Source: Variovorax ginsengisoli (GTDB lineage Bacteria > Pseudomonadota > Gammaproteobacteria > Burkholderiales > Burkholderiaceae_C). From it: 64,000 nt of DNA. The translations under genes and the position numbers were made by a program. The stretch spans positions 62,001 through 126,000 of the forward strand of contig NZ_JAUJZH010000010.1 in NCBI RefSeq assembly GCF_030486595.1, in the 5' to 3' direction. Positions 48,090 through 57,494 of this stretch are shown piece after piece. Every line of letters begins with the position of its first letter. The stretch's first letter is position 1. The notes below the pieces were generated by a model that was not told the origin of the DNA, ran no database searches, and was given only the letters and a program-made list of their open reading frames with translations.

Positions 48090-48929
48090 ATGACGACACC
48101 CCAGCTTTCACCCAACCTCTTCGCTGCCGACGCGCTGGCCGGCCGCGTGGCCGTGGTCACGGGCGGTTCTTCCGGCATCGGCCTGGCAACCGTCGAGCTG
48201 CTGCTCGACAGCGGCGCCGCCGTGGCGCTGTGCGGCCGCGATGCCGAGCGCCTCGACCGCGCGGTGGCCGGCCTGCGCGCGACGCGCCCCGAGGCGCGCC
48301 TCTTCGCCCGCACCTGCGACGTGCTCGACGCGGCGTCGGTGCAGCGTTTCGCCGCCGACAGCGAAGCCGCGCTGGGCCCGGCCTCGATGCTGGTCAACAA
48401 CGCGGGGCAGGGCCGCGTCTCCACCTTCGCCGACACCGACGACAAGGCCTGGAGCGATGAGCTGCACCTGAAGTTCTTCTCGGTCATCCATCCGACCCGT
48501 GCCTTCCTGCCGCAGCTGGTGGCGCAGCGCGCCGCCCTGGGCGATGCCGCGATCGTCTGCGCCAACTCGCTGCTGGCGCGCCAGCCCGAGCCGCACATGG
48601 TCGCGACCTCGGCCGCGCGGGCCGGCCTGCTGAGCTTGGTGCGTTCGATGGCGACCGAGTTCGCGCCCCAGGGCGTGCGCGTCAACGGCATCCTGATCGG
48701 CCTGGTCGAGTCGGGCCAGTGGCGCCGGCGCTTCGAGGCCCGCGCGCAGACCGAACTCGACTGGGACGCCTGGAGCGGCCAGCTCGCCCGCGACAAGCAC
48801 ATCCCGCTGGGCCGCCTGGGGCTTCCGATCGAAGCCGCGCGCGCCATCCTCTTTCTCGCTTCACCGCTCGCGTCCTATACGACGGGCAGCCACATCGACA
48901 TTTCCGGAGGCCATTCCCGCCATGCATAA
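48090..48929 (+). CDS. SDR-fold protein lacking the usual YxxxK
   Basis: 279 aa. The cofactor motif TGGSSGIGLA and NNAGQG are present, and SMATEFAPQGVRVNGI matches SDRs well. Where YxxxK is expected (before AGLLSLVRSM), the sequence is TSAAR, so both the catalytic Tyr and Lys are replaced. The Ser upstream (CANSLLARQ) is kept. It may be an atypical reductase, an isomerase or a binding protein. It overlaps the following ThDP gene by 8 bp. Confidence 0.85.
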   Translation: MTTPQLSPNLFAADALAGRVAVVTGGSSGIGLATVELLLDSGAAVALCGRDAERLDRAVAGLRATRPEARLFARTCDVLDAASVQRFAADSEAALGPASMLVNNAGQGRVSTFADTDDKAWSDELHLKFFSVIHPTRAFLPQLVAQRAALGDAAIVCANSLLARQPEPHMVATSAARAGLLSLVRSMATEFAPQGVRVNGILIGLVESGQWRRRFEARAQTELDWDAWSGQLARDKHIPLGRLGLPIEAARAILFLASPLASYTTGSHIDISGGHSRHA

Positions 48930-50619
48930 CCCCAACCCCACCGTCACGGCCGGCGCAGTCGTCGCCGCCTTCCTCGAGCAATGCGGCGTCAAGGCGGCAT
49001 TCGGCGTCATCTCGATCCACAACATGCCGATCCTCGATGCCTTCGCGCAGCGGGGCGCGATCCGCTTCATCTCGGCCCGCGGCGAGGCCGGCGCGGGCAA
49101 CATGGCCGACGCCTATGCACGCTCCACGGCCAGCCTGGGCGTGTGCATCACCAGCACCGGCCCGGCCGCCGGCAACATCGCCGGCAGCATGGTCGAGGCA
49201 CTGACCGCCGGCGCTCCCGTGCTGCACATCACGGGCCAGATCGAGACCCCCTACATCGACAAGGGGATGTCGTACATCCACGAGGCGCCCGACCAGCTCA
49301 CGATGCTCAAGGCCATCTCCAAGGCGGCCTTCCGCGTGCGCAGCGTCGAGAACCTGCTGGGCACCCTCAAGCGCGCGGTGCAGGTCGCGCTGACCGCGCC
49401 CACGGGCCCGGTCAGCGTCGAGATCCCGATCGACATCCAGTCCGCGCTGGTCGCAATGCCGGCCGACCTGTCGCCGCTGCCGATCGAGGCCGCCGTGCCG
49501 TCGAAGGCCGGCCTCGACGCGCTGGCCGCGGACCTCGCAAAGGCCAGGCGTCCGCTGCTGTGGGTCGGCGGCGGTGCCCGCCACGCCCGCGCGGCCATCC
49601 AGCGCCTGCAGAAGCTCGGCTTCGGCGTGGTCACCACCACGCAAGGCCGCGGCACGGTGCCCGAGGACGATGCCGGCTCGCTCGGCGCCTACAACATCCA
49701 GAAGCCGGTCGAGGCCCTCTACCAGACTTGCGATGCGATGCTGGTGGTCGGCTCGCGCTTGCGCGGCAACGAGACGCTGAAGTACGAGCTGAAGCTGCCG
49801 CGCCCGCTCTACCGCATCGACGCCGATGCGGCCGCCGAAGGGCGCTGCTACGCCACCGATGCCTTTGTCTGCGGCGATTCCGCGCTGGCGCTCGAAGGCC
49901 TGGCCGACCGCCTCGAAGCGGCCAGGTACAAGGCCGACCCCCAGTTGCTGGTCGACCTGCGCACCGCCCACGACCAGGCGGTCGCGACCTTGCGCGACGG
50001 CCTCGGCCCGTATGCCGAGCTGGTGCGCCGGATCCAGTCGGTGGCCGGACGCAACTTCAACTGGGTGCGCGACGTGACCGTCTCCAACAGCACCTGGGGC
50101 AATCGCGAACTGCGCATCTTCGAACCCAGCGCCGGCGTCCACGCCACCGGCGGCGGCATCGGGCAGGGCATGCCGATGGCGATCGGCGCGGCGATCGGCG
50201 CGGCGGTGACCGGCTCGGGCCGCCGGACCTTCTGCCTGGCCGGCGACGGCGGCTTCATCCTGAACCTCGGCGAACTGGCCTGCATGGTGCAGGAGAAGGC
50301 GCCCATGGTGATCGTGCTCATGAACGACAAGAGCTACGGCGTCATCAAGAACATCCAGGACGCGCAGTACGGCGGCCGCCAGTGCTACGCCGAACTGCAC
50401 ACGCCCGACTACGACCTGCTGTGCAAGTCGATCGCGCTGCCGCACGCCCGCGTGCAGAAGCTGGACGACCTGCCGGCGCGGCTCGACCAGGCCCTGGCCG
50501 GCGACGGTCCCTTCCTGCTCGAGATCGACATGCTGTCCATCGGCGGCTTCAAGAGCACCTTCGCCGGTCCGCCGACCAACACGATCACGCAGATTCCTGC
50601 GCTCGGCACGGCCAAGTGA
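48922..50619 (+). CDS. Thiamine-diphosphate-dependent enzyme, acetolactate synthase/decarboxylase type
   Basis: 565 aa with three ThDP domains. The N-terminal RGEAGAGNMADAYAR supplies the activating Glu; the C-terminal GDGGFILNLGELACM followed by NDKSYG is the ThDP/Mg motif. Such enzymes cleave or join bonds next to a 2-keto group. In this cluster a decarboxylation of a 2-keto acid or a benzoylformate-like step would fit, giving an aldehyde for the aldehyde dehydrogenase two genes on. Start overlaps the SDR gene by 8 bp. Confidence 0.87.
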   Translation: MHNPNPTVTAGAVVAAFLEQCGVKAAFGVISIHNMPILDAFAQRGAIRFISARGEAGAGNMADAYARSTASLGVCITSTGPAAGNIAGSMVEALTAGAPVLHITGQIETPYIDKGMSYIHEAPDQLTMLKAISKAAFRVRSVENLLGTLKRAVQVALTAPTGPVSVEIPIDIQSALVAMPADLSPLPIEAAVPSKAGLDALAADLAKARRPLLWVGGGARHARAAIQRLQKLGFGVVTTTQGRGTVPEDDAGSLGAYNIQKPVEALYQTCDAMLVVGSRLRGNETLKYELKLPRPLYRIDADAAAEGRCYATDAFVCGDSALALEGLADRLEAARYKADPQLLVDLRTAHDQAVATLRDGLGPYAELVRRIQSVAGRNFNWVRDVTVSNSTWGNRELRIFEPSAGVHATGGGIGQGMPMAIGAAIGAAVTGSGRRTFCLAGDGGFILNLGELACMVQEKAPMVIVLMNDKSYGVIKNIQDAQYGGRQCYAELHTPDYDLLCKSIALPHARVQKLDDLPARLDQALAGDGPFLLEIDMLSIGGFKSTFAGPPTNTITQIPALGTAK

Positions 50620-50633
50620 GCGGAGCCCTTCGC

Positions 50634-51443
50634 ATGTCCAACCCCACGCGCATTGCGCTCATCGGCTGCGGTGCCATCGGCAGCGCGATGCTCGAGCTGC
50701 TCCAGGCCGATGCGGCACTGGAGATCCAGGCGATCGTCGTGCCGGCCGATGCCTTCGCAGCGGCCCAGGCCACGGCAGAGCGGCTCGCACCCGGCGCGCA
50801 GGTCGTGTCTTGCGTTCCGCCCGGAGGCATCGACCTGGTGGTCGAGGCCGCGGGCCATGCGGCGATCGAGGCCCACGTGCTGCCGGCCCTGCAGCGCGGC
50901 ACGCCCTGCGTCGTGGCCTCGGTGGGCGCGCTCTCGGCCCCGGGCCTTGCCGAGAAGCTCGAAGCCGCCGCGCTCGCCGGCGGCACCCAGGTGCAGTTGA
51001 TCGCGGGTGCGATCGGCGCCATCGACGCGCTGGCCGCGGCGCGTGTCGGCGGGCTCGACGAAGTGCGCTACATCGGCCGCAAGCCGCCGCAGGCCTGGAA
51101 GGGCACACCGGCCGAGCAGGGCCGCGATCTCGCATCCCTGGCGCGCGAGACCGTGATCTTCGAAGGCAGCGCGCGCGAAGCGGCCACGCTGTACCCCAAG
51201 AACGCCAACGTGGCGGCCACCGTGTCGCTCGCCGGCCTGGGCCTGGACCGCACGCTGGTGCGGCTGATCGCCGATCCGGCGGTGGCCGACAACGTCCACG
51301 TGGTCGAGGCCCGGGGCGCCTTCGGCAGCTTCGAACTCACGATGCGCAACAAGCCGCTGGCCGCCAATCCCAAGACCTCCGCGCTGACGGTCTACAGCGC
51401 CGTGCGGGCGCTGCGCAACCGCGTCGCGGCGCTGGCGATCTGA
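50634..51443 (+). CDS. Aspartate dehydrogenase-like oxidoreductase
   Basis: 269 aa. N-terminal Rossmann motif LIGCGAIGSAM, then a catalytic domain with VEAAGHAAIEAH, VASVGALSAPGL and LYPKNANVAATVSLAG, as in L-aspartate dehydrogenase (NadX-type). The family also acts on related amino acids. NAD biosynthesis is not otherwise seen here, so it may use an amino or imino group from the pathway substrate instead. It is 14 bp after the ThDP gene and 14 bp before the aldehyde dehydrogenase. Confidence 0.85.
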   Translation: MSNPTRIALIGCGAIGSAMLELLQADAALEIQAIVVPADAFAAAQATAERLAPGAQVVSCVPPGGIDLVVEAAGHAAIEAHVLPALQRGTPCVVASVGALSAPGLAEKLEAAALAGGTQVQLIAGAIGAIDALAAARVGGLDEVRYIGRKPPQAWKGTPAEQGRDLASLARETVIFEGSAREAATLYPKNANVAATVSLAGLGLDRTLVRLIADPAVADNVHVVEARGAFGSFELTMRNKPLAANPKTSALTVYSAVRALRNRVAALAI

Positions 51444-51457
51444 ACCGAGGAACCCCG

Positions 51458-52933
51458 ATGATTTCTTCCGAACTCCTTCCCCTCAATGTCGCGGGCGAGT
51501 GGCGCCTGGGCGGCGGCGACGTCTACGAGAGCCTGTACCCGGCCACCGGCGAGCCGATCGCGCGCCTCCGGGCCGCCAGCCTGGCCGACGTCGACGAGGC
51601 CATCGAACGCGCGCACCACGCCTTCCTCACCAGCGGCTGGGCCCAGATGCTGCCGCACCAGCGCGCGAGCGTGCTGCACCGCGTGGCGCAGCTGATCCGC
51701 GAGCAGTCCGAAGCCCTGGCCCAGAAGCAGCGTCTCGACAACGGCAAGCCGATCAGCGAGACCCGCAACCTGGTGGCCAGCGCCGCCGGCACCTTCCAGT
51801 TCTTCGCGGCCGCGCTCGAGACCCTCGAAGACACGATCACGCCCTCGCGCGGCCCCTTCGTGACGATGAGCGTGCACGAGCCGATGGGCGTTGTCGCGGC
51901 GATCACGCCGTGGAACTCGCCGATCGCGAGCGAAGCGCAAAAGCTGGCGCCGGCGCTGGCCGCGGGCAATGCGGTGGTGGTCAAGCCGGCCGAGGTCACG
52001 CCGCTGATGGCGCTCGAACTGGCGCGCATCTGCGAAGAAGCCGGCGTGCCCAAGGGCATCGTCAGCGTGCTTCCGGGCAAGGGCTCGTTGATCGGCGACG
52101 CCATCACCAAGCATCCGCTGGTCAAGCGCGTGTCCTTCACGGGCGGCACCACCACGGGCAAGCACATCGCCCACATCGCGGCCGACAAGATGATGCCGGT
52201 GTCGCTCGAACTCGGCGGCAAGTCGCCGACCATGGTGCTCGAAGACGCCGACCTCGACCACGCGGTCGCCGGCGTGCTCTACGGCATCTTCAGCTCCTCG
52301 GGCGAATCGTGCATCGCGGGCTCGCGCCTGTTCGTCGCCCGTTCGATCTACGACGAATTCCTGACCCGGCTGGCCGAAGGCGCCAACGCGCTGCGCGTCG
52401 GCGACCCGGCGGCCGAGAACACCCAGATGGGCCCGCTGATCACGGCGAAGCACCGCGAGGGCATCGAGCGCTACGTCGAGCTCGGCGTGTCCGAAGGCGG
52501 CCGCATCCGCACCGGCGGCGTGCGCCCCCACGGCAACGGCCTCGACCGCGGCTACTTCTACACGCCGACGATCCTCGAAGGCCTGACCAACAACGCCCGC
52601 ATCAGCCAGGAGGAGATCTTCGGCCCGGTGCTGGTCGCGATGCCTTTCGACGACGAGGAACAACTGATCCAGCAGGCCAACGACAGCGTCTACGCGCTGG
52701 CAGCCGGCGTCTGGAGCCGCGACTTCAAGCGCGCCTGGCGCCTCGGCCGCGCGGTGCAGGCCGGCACGGTCTGGGTCAACACCTACAAGCAGTTCTCGGT
52801 CTCGACCCCGTTCGGCGGCTGGCGCGACAGCGGCCTGGGCCGCGAGAAGGGCCGCGAGGGCATCTTCCAGTACATGGAGCAGAAGAGCATGTACTGGGGC
52901 ACCAACGAGCAGCCGCTGCCGTGGGCCAACTGA
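51458..52933 (+). CDS. Aldehyde dehydrogenase
   Basis: 491 aa NAD(P)-dependent enzyme. Catalytic Glu in SLELGGKSP and nucleophile Cys in SSSGESCIAGSRLF are both present, as are ITPWNSPIASEAQK, SFTGGTTTGK and the C-terminal GLGREKGREG. It should oxidise an aldehyde or semialdehyde made by ring cleavage or by the ThDP enzyme. RBS GAGG is upstream of ATG 51458. Length and motifs are normal. Confidence 0.94.
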   Translation: MISSELLPLNVAGEWRLGGGDVYESLYPATGEPIARLRAASLADVDEAIERAHHAFLTSGWAQMLPHQRASVLHRVAQLIREQSEALAQKQRLDNGKPISETRNLVASAAGTFQFFAAALETLEDTITPSRGPFVTMSVHEPMGVVAAITPWNSPIASEAQKLAPALAAGNAVVVKPAEVTPLMALELARICEEAGVPKGIVSVLPGKGSLIGDAITKHPLVKRVSFTGGTTTGKHIAHIAADKMMPVSLELGGKSPTMVLEDADLDHAVAGVLYGIFSSSGESCIAGSRLFVARSIYDEFLTRLAEGANALRVGDPAAENTQMGPLITAKHREGIERYVELGVSEGGRIRTGGVRPHGNGLDRGYFYTPTILEGLTNNARISQEEIFGPVLVAMPFDDEEQLIQQANDSVYALAAGVWSRDFKRAWRLGRAVQAGTVWVNTYKQFSVSTPFGGWRDSGLGREKGREGIFQYMEQKSMYWGTNEQPLPWAN

Positions 52934-52946
52934 AAGGACAACGATC

Positions 52947-53918
52947 ATGAGCGTACTGGGCATCGACCAGATCACCTATGCGGCCGACGACCTCGCGGTC
53001 TGCCGCACCTTCTTCCAGGATTGGGGCCTCGTGCTCAAGTCCGAGGCCACCGACCAGCTCGTCTTCGAATGCCTCAACGGCTGCAAGGTGGTGGTCGCGG
53101 CGTTGGACAAGCCGGGCCTGCCGGCCGGCATGGAAGAGGGCCCGACCCTGCGTGAAGTGGTGTGGGGCGTCGAGAGCGACGCCGACCTCGCGCGCTATGC
53201 CGCGGCGATCGCCAGGGACCCGGGCTTCGTCGACGGCGAGGCCGATGGTGCCCGCCGCATCGGCTGCATCGACCCGAACGGCCTGGCCGTGCGGCTGCAG
53301 GTCAGCCGCAAGCATGCGGTCGAGGTCGACTGCGGCGCGATGAACACCTGGAACGCCAAGCCGCGCATCAACCAGGCCGCGCCGGTGTATGACCACGCGA
53401 CGCCGATCGAGGTCGGCCACGTCGTGTTCTTCGTCAGCGACGTCAAGGCCACCAGCGCTTTCTACAGCGACCGTTTCGGCTTCGTCGCGTCCGACAGCTA
53501 CCCGAACCGCGGCGCCTTCATGCGCTGCGCGCCCGAGGGTGGCCACCACGACCTGTTCCTGCTGCAGCTGCCTTCGGGCAAGCGCGGACTGAACCACGTG
53601 GCCTTCACCGTGCGCGACATCCACGAGGTGTTCGGCGGCGGGCTGCATTTCTCGCGCAAGGGGTGGGAGACGCAGCTCGGCCCGGGCCGCCATCCGGTGT
53701 CCTCGGCCTACTTCTGGTACTTCAAGAACCCGGCCGGCGGCCTGATCGAGTACTACGCCGACGAAGACCAGCTGACCGCCGAGTGGCAGCCGCGCGAGTT
53801 CGAACCGGGTCCGACGGTGTTCGCCGAATGGGCGGTCGACGGCGGCCTCGACGGCCACACGCGCCGCCAGAAAAATGCCGAAGGACCGAAGGGCGCCTTC
53901 CTGACCGAAAAGAAATGA
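52947..53918 (+). CDS. VOC-family extradiol-type dioxygenase
   Basis: 323 aa with two VOC modules. The C-terminal module keeps the iron ligands of type I extradiol dioxygenases: His in VGHVVFFVSD, His in GLNHVAFTV, Glu in LIEYYAD. The WYFKNPAGGLIEYY pattern matches their signature (Tyr, Pro-x-Gly, Glu). This is the best candidate in the cluster for opening an ortho-dihydroxy ring. The stop overlaps the start of the second Bug gene (ATGA). Confidence 0.87.
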   Translation: MSVLGIDQITYAADDLAVCRTFFQDWGLVLKSEATDQLVFECLNGCKVVVAALDKPGLPAGMEEGPTLREVVWGVESDADLARYAAAIARDPGFVDGEADGARRIGCIDPNGLAVRLQVSRKHAVEVDCGAMNTWNAKPRINQAAPVYDHATPIEVGHVVFFVSDVKATSAFYSDRFGFVASDSYPNRGAFMRCAPEGGHHDLFLLQLPSGKRGLNHVAFTVRDIHEVFGGGLHFSRKGWETQLGPGRHPVSSAYFWYFKNPAGGLIEYYADEDQLTAEWQPREFEPGPTVFAEWAVDGGLDGHTRRQKNAEGPKGAFLTEKK

Positions 53919-54925
53919 TCGAAATGCCAATGACACGACGCATCCCCCTGTCCCGACTGCTCGGCGCCGCCGTGCTGGCGCTGGCGGCCACCACCGCCGT
54001 GCAGGCGCAGAGCGAGGCCCAGAAGCAGCTGGCGGGCGACCGCTTCACGATCGTCTCGCCGTTCCCGCCCGGCGGGCCGGTCGACACGCTGGCGCGGGTG
54101 CTTTCCGACGGCCTCGCCAAGCGCTACGGCCAGCCGGCCGTGGTCGAGAACCTCGCGGGCGCGGCCGGCAACATCGGCATCGACAAGGTCAAGCGCGCCA
54201 AGGGCGACGGCCACACGCTGCTGGTGGTGCCGGCCGGCAACCTGACGATCAACCCGACCCTGATGCCGAACTTCCCGTTCGACATCCAGAAGGACTTCGT
54301 GCCGGTCACCATGCTGGCGACCGCGCCCAACGTGCTGGTCGCGACGCCGGGCTCGGGCTTCAAGAACGCGAAGGAAGTCGTGGCCCAGGCCAAGGCCAAG
54401 CCCGGCACCCTGTCCTATGCATCGCCCGGCGTCGGCAGCGGCCTGCACCTGGCGGGCGAGCTGTTCAAGCAGCAGGCGGCGGTCGACCTGCTGCACGTGC
54501 CCTACAAGGGCACGGCGCCGGCGCTCAACGATGTGCTCGGCGGTGTGGTGCCGCTGATGTTCAGCAACCTGCCGGCGACGCTGCCCTTCATCAAGAGCGG
54601 CAAGCTGGTCGCGCTCGGCGTCACCGAAGCCAAGCGCAGTCCGGTCGCGCCCGAGATCCCGACCTTGGCGGAGCAGGGCATCCAGGGCGTCAACGTGACC
54701 TCCTGGTACGGCCTGCTTGCACCGGCCGGAACCTCGCCGGCCGTTGCCGAGCAACTCGCCAAGGACGCCGCCGAGATCCTCGCCGCGCCGGCCGTGCGCG
54801 AGCGCCTGATGGCGCAGGGCATGACCGATGCCTCGATGAAGCCGGCCGAGTTCGCCGCCGCGATCCGCGACGAAACCGCCGTGTGGGCCAAGATCATCAA
54901 GGCCCGCAACATCGTCGCCGAATAA
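53915..54925 (+). CDS. Bug-family tripartite tricarboxylate receptor, second copy
   Basis: 336 aa from ATG 53915, with an ATG at 53930 also possible. A signal peptide (LSRLLGAAVLALAATTAVQA) precedes FTIVSPFPPGGPVDTLARVL. Family stretches VVENLAGAAGNIGID, LSYASPGVGSGLH and HVPYKGTAPALNDVLGG are present. It is a divergent paralogue of the first receptor, so the cluster may read two acids or two states of one. No transport subunits are nearby. Confidence 0.93.
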   Translation: MIEMPMTRRIPLSRLLGAAVLALAATTAVQAQSEAQKQLAGDRFTIVSPFPPGGPVDTLARVLSDGLAKRYGQPAVVENLAGAAGNIGIDKVKRAKGDGHTLLVVPAGNLTINPTLMPNFPFDIQKDFVPVTMLATAPNVLVATPGSGFKNAKEVVAQAKAKPGTLSYASPGVGSGLHLAGELFKQQAAVDLLHVPYKGTAPALNDVLGGVVPLMFSNLPATLPFIKSGKLVALGVTEAKRSPVAPEIPTLAEQGIQGVNVTSWYGLLAPAGTSPAVAEQLAKDAAEILAAPAVRERLMAQGMTDASMKPAEFAAAIRDETAVWAKIIKARNIVAE

Positions 54926-54946
54926 CAAGAACCCGAGGAGACACCC

Positions 54947-56092
54947 ATGCAATGCAATGAATCCACCATCGGCATCGTCGGTGCCGGCATCGGCGGGCTG
55001 GTGGCCGGCATCGCGCTGCAGCGCGCCGGCCACGACGTGGTCGTGTTCGAGCAGGCGAAGCAGTTCGCCCGCGTCGGCGCCGACATCAACCTGACGCCCA
55101 ATGCGGTGCGCGCCCTCGACGGCCTCGGCGTCGGCGAGGCAGCCCGCACGACCGCCGCCCGGCCCAGCCATCGCATCAGCCGCACCTACGACAGCGGCGA
55201 GGAAACCTCGCGCCTCGAGATGGCCGACTCGGCCGAAGCGAAGTACGGCGCGCCGCAGCTCACGATCCACCGCGCCGACCTGCTGGCCGCGCTGGCCGAC
55301 ATGTTCCCGGCTGAACGCGTGGCGCTCGGCAAGCGGGCGCAGTCGATCACGCCGGACGCCGAAGGCGTCGACCTGCGCTTCGAGGACGGCAGCAGCGCGC
55401 GCGTCGGCCTGCTGATCGGCGCCGATGGCATCCACTCGGCGGTGCGCACCGCGATGTTCGGCGCCGAGAGCCCGCGCTTCACGGGCATCGTGGCCTACCG
55501 CGCGGTGGTCCCGGCCGAGCGCGTCGCCAGCGTGCCGAACCTCGGCGCCTTCACCAAGTGGTGGGGGCCGAACCCGCAGAGCCAGATCGTCACCTTTCCG
55601 CTGAACCGCGGGCGCGACATCTTCATCTTCGCCACCACGCCGCAGGACACCTGGCATCTCGAATCGTGGACCGCGCCCGGCAGCGTCGACGAACTGCGCG
55701 AGCAGTACGTGGCCTACCACCCCGACGCCCGCGCGCTGCTCGATGCCTGCGACACGGTGCTCAAGACGGCGCTGTACGAGCGCGATCCGATGCCCGCCTG
55801 GGCCCAGGGCCGGATGGCGCTGCTGGGCGACGCCGCCCACCCGATGCTGCCCTTCATGGCGCAGGGCGCCGGCATGGCGATCGAGGATGCCGTGGTGCTG
55901 GCCCGCCATCTCGAGGGCGTGCCGATGAGCGACGCGGCGGCCGCGCTGAAATGCTATGAGCAGGCTCGCATCGAGCGCGCCAGCCAGGTGCAGCTCGGAT
56001 CGCGTGGCAACAACTGGCTGCGCGAAGGCGGCAACGCCGACTGGGTCTACGGCTACGACGCCTGGGCGGTGCCCGTGGCGCTCGCGGCGTAG
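54947..56092 (+). CDS. NicC-like FAD-dependent monooxygenase
   Basis: 381 aa flavoprotein hydroxylase. FAD motifs: GIVGAGIGGLVAGIAL, IGADGIHSAVR, and LLGDAAHPMLPFMAQGAGM then AIEDA. It resembles 6-hydroxynicotinate 3-monooxygenase (NicC), including the KWW stretch and the end pattern ERASQVQ...WVYGYD. NicC-type enzymes remove a carboxyl while adding a hydroxyl. Here it may act likewise on a pathway acid. Other nicotinate genes are absent, so the substrate may differ. RBS GAGGAG precedes ATG 54947. Confidence 0.87.
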   Translation: MQCNESTIGIVGAGIGGLVAGIALQRAGHDVVVFEQAKQFARVGADINLTPNAVRALDGLGVGEAARTTAARPSHRISRTYDSGEETSRLEMADSAEAKYGAPQLTIHRADLLAALADMFPAERVALGKRAQSITPDAEGVDLRFEDGSSARVGLLIGADGIHSAVRTAMFGAESPRFTGIVAYRAVVPAERVASVPNLGAFTKWWGPNPQSQIVTFPLNRGRDIFIFATTPQDTWHLESWTAPGSVDELREQYVAYHPDARALLDACDTVLKTALYERDPMPAWAQGRMALLGDAAHPMLPFMAQGAGMAIEDAVVLARHLEGVPMSDAAAALKCYEQARIERASQVQLGSRGNNWLREGGNADWVYGYDAWAVPVALAA

Positions 56093-56147
56093 GCAGAGGC
56101 CTCCCACGGCCACCCCCGACAACCTCTTTTTTCCGATGGAGCGACCC

Positions 56148-56366
56148 ATGACCGACCGTTATCTCGATCCCCACCAGGCGCGTCAGCGCACCCCTACCAC
56201 CTACGAGGACCTGCTCGGCGACGCCATCGAGCGCGCCTTCGCAGCCGGCGTGCACGACCTCGCCGGGCTGGTCGAACGGCTCAACGACAGCGGTCTCGCG
56301 AGCCCCAGCGGCAAGGCCTGGACCGAGGCCATCTACCGCGAAGAGATGGCGACCCTCGGCGCCTGA
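56148..56366 (+). CDS. Small recombinase-like helix-turn-helix protein
   Basis: 72 aa. The C-terminal half (LAGLVERLNDSGLASPSGKA followed by WTEAIYREE) resembles the short DNA-contacting repeat of serine recombinases, without any catalytic part. ATG 56148 has GGAG 9 nt upstream. It sits between the flavin monooxygenase and the Rieske oxygenase. It may be a regulator or a small subunit stabilising the oxygenase. Function unknown. Confidence 0.65.
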   Translation: MTDRYLDPHQARQRTPTTYEDLLGDAIERAFAAGVHDLAGLVERLNDSGLASPSGKAWTEAIYREEMATLGA

Positions 56367-56407
56367 GCCCCGAGCCGCCGATTTTTTCCCACAAGAGGAA
56401 CCCCACC

Positions 56408-57430
56408 ATGACCCCCTCCCGCGAAGACCCCGTCGACCAGTTGCTCGAGATCGGCCTGAAGGATCTCTGGTATCCGATCTGCCCCACCGGCTTCATCAAG
56501 GAATCGCCCGTGTCGCTGCGCCGCCTGGGCCGCAAGTTCGCCCTCTGGCGCGACCACGGCGGCAAGCTGCACGCGCTCGAAGACCGCTGCCCGCACCGCG
56601 GCGCGCCGCTGTCGCAGGGCGTGATCCTCGGCGATCGGCTTTCATGTCCGTACCATGGCGTCGAGGTCCGCTGCGACGGCGTCGCGGTGCGCGTGCCCGG
56701 CAGCCCCGGCTGCAAGCTCGAAGGCTCGCAGGCTACGCGCTTCTTCCACGTCGAGGAGCGCGCCGGTGCGGTCTGGCTCTACAACTCGAAGGAGTCGGTC
56801 GAGACGCCGCCGCCGCTGGTGCTGCCCGAGCAGTTGACCGACGACGAGCAGTACTCGAGCTTCCTCTGCTATGCCGAGTGGAAGGGCGACTACCGCTACG
56901 TGCTCGACAACGTCATGGACCCGATGCACGGCACCTTCCTGCACAAGCAGTCGCATTCGATGGCCGAGGGCGATTCGACCGCCAAGTTCGGAATCCGCGC
57001 GACCGACACCGGCTTCGTGTTCGAGAAGGAAGGCCAGCGCAACGTCAACTTCGACTGGACCGAGTGGGCCGACACCGGCATGCACTGGATGCGCCTGGAG
57101 ATCCCCTACCCGAAGACCGGCGGCCCCGGCGGCAACTTCATCATCGTCGGCAGCTACACGCCGATCTCGCCGACGCTCTCGTGCGCCTTCCACTGGCGCG
57201 TGCGCAAGCTGGCCAAGGGCTGGGAGCGCGACACCTGGCGCTTCCTCTACAAGAACCGCCTCGAGGCGCGCCACTGGCACGTGCTCGAACAGGACCGCGT
57301 CCTGATCGAGAACATGGAGCCCGACGCCAACCAGCACGAACAGCTCTACCAGCACGACCTCGGCATCGTGCGCCTGCGCCGCCACCTGCGCGGCCTGGCC
57401 CAGCAGCAGCTCGAAGGCGCGAGCGCCTGA
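56408..57430 (+). CDS. Rieske oxygenase, VanA-type
   Basis: Terminal oxygenase subunit, 340 aa. The 2Fe-2S Rieske motif is CPHRGAPLSQG then CPYHGVEV; the non-haem iron site is DNVMDPMHGTFLHK with the two His and an Asp further down. The length fits the one-subunit demethylase/hydroxylase group (VanA, TsaM). It takes electrons from the adjacent PDR-type reductase. It hydroxylates or O-demethylates an aromatic acid; the sequence does not say which. Confidence 0.92.
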   Translation: MTPSREDPVDQLLEIGLKDLWYPICPTGFIKESPVSLRRLGRKFALWRDHGGKLHALEDRCPHRGAPLSQGVILGDRLSCPYHGVEVRCDGVAVRVPGSPGCKLEGSQATRFFHVEERAGAVWLYNSKESVETPPPLVLPEQLTDDEQYSSFLCYAEWKGDYRYVLDNVMDPMHGTFLHKQSHSMAEGDSTAKFGIRATDTGFVFEKEGQRNVNFDWTEWADTGMHWMRLEIPYPKTGGPGGNFIIVGSYTPISPTLSCAFHWRVRKLAKGWERDTWRFLYKNRLEARHWHVLEQDRVLIENMEPDANQHEQLYQHDLGIVRLRRHLRGLAQQQLEGASA

Positions 57431-57494
57431 TCAACGCGCGGGCCGCGTCACCGAGGCGCGCGGCCCACCGACCCACCCATCGTCGAGGTTTCCC

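Noticed and set aside
54947..56092. Naming the cluster a nicotinate (nic) pathway from the NicC-like gene
   Set aside because: NicX-, NicF- and NicE-type genes are absent, and the Rieske and ThDP genes do not belong to that pathway.
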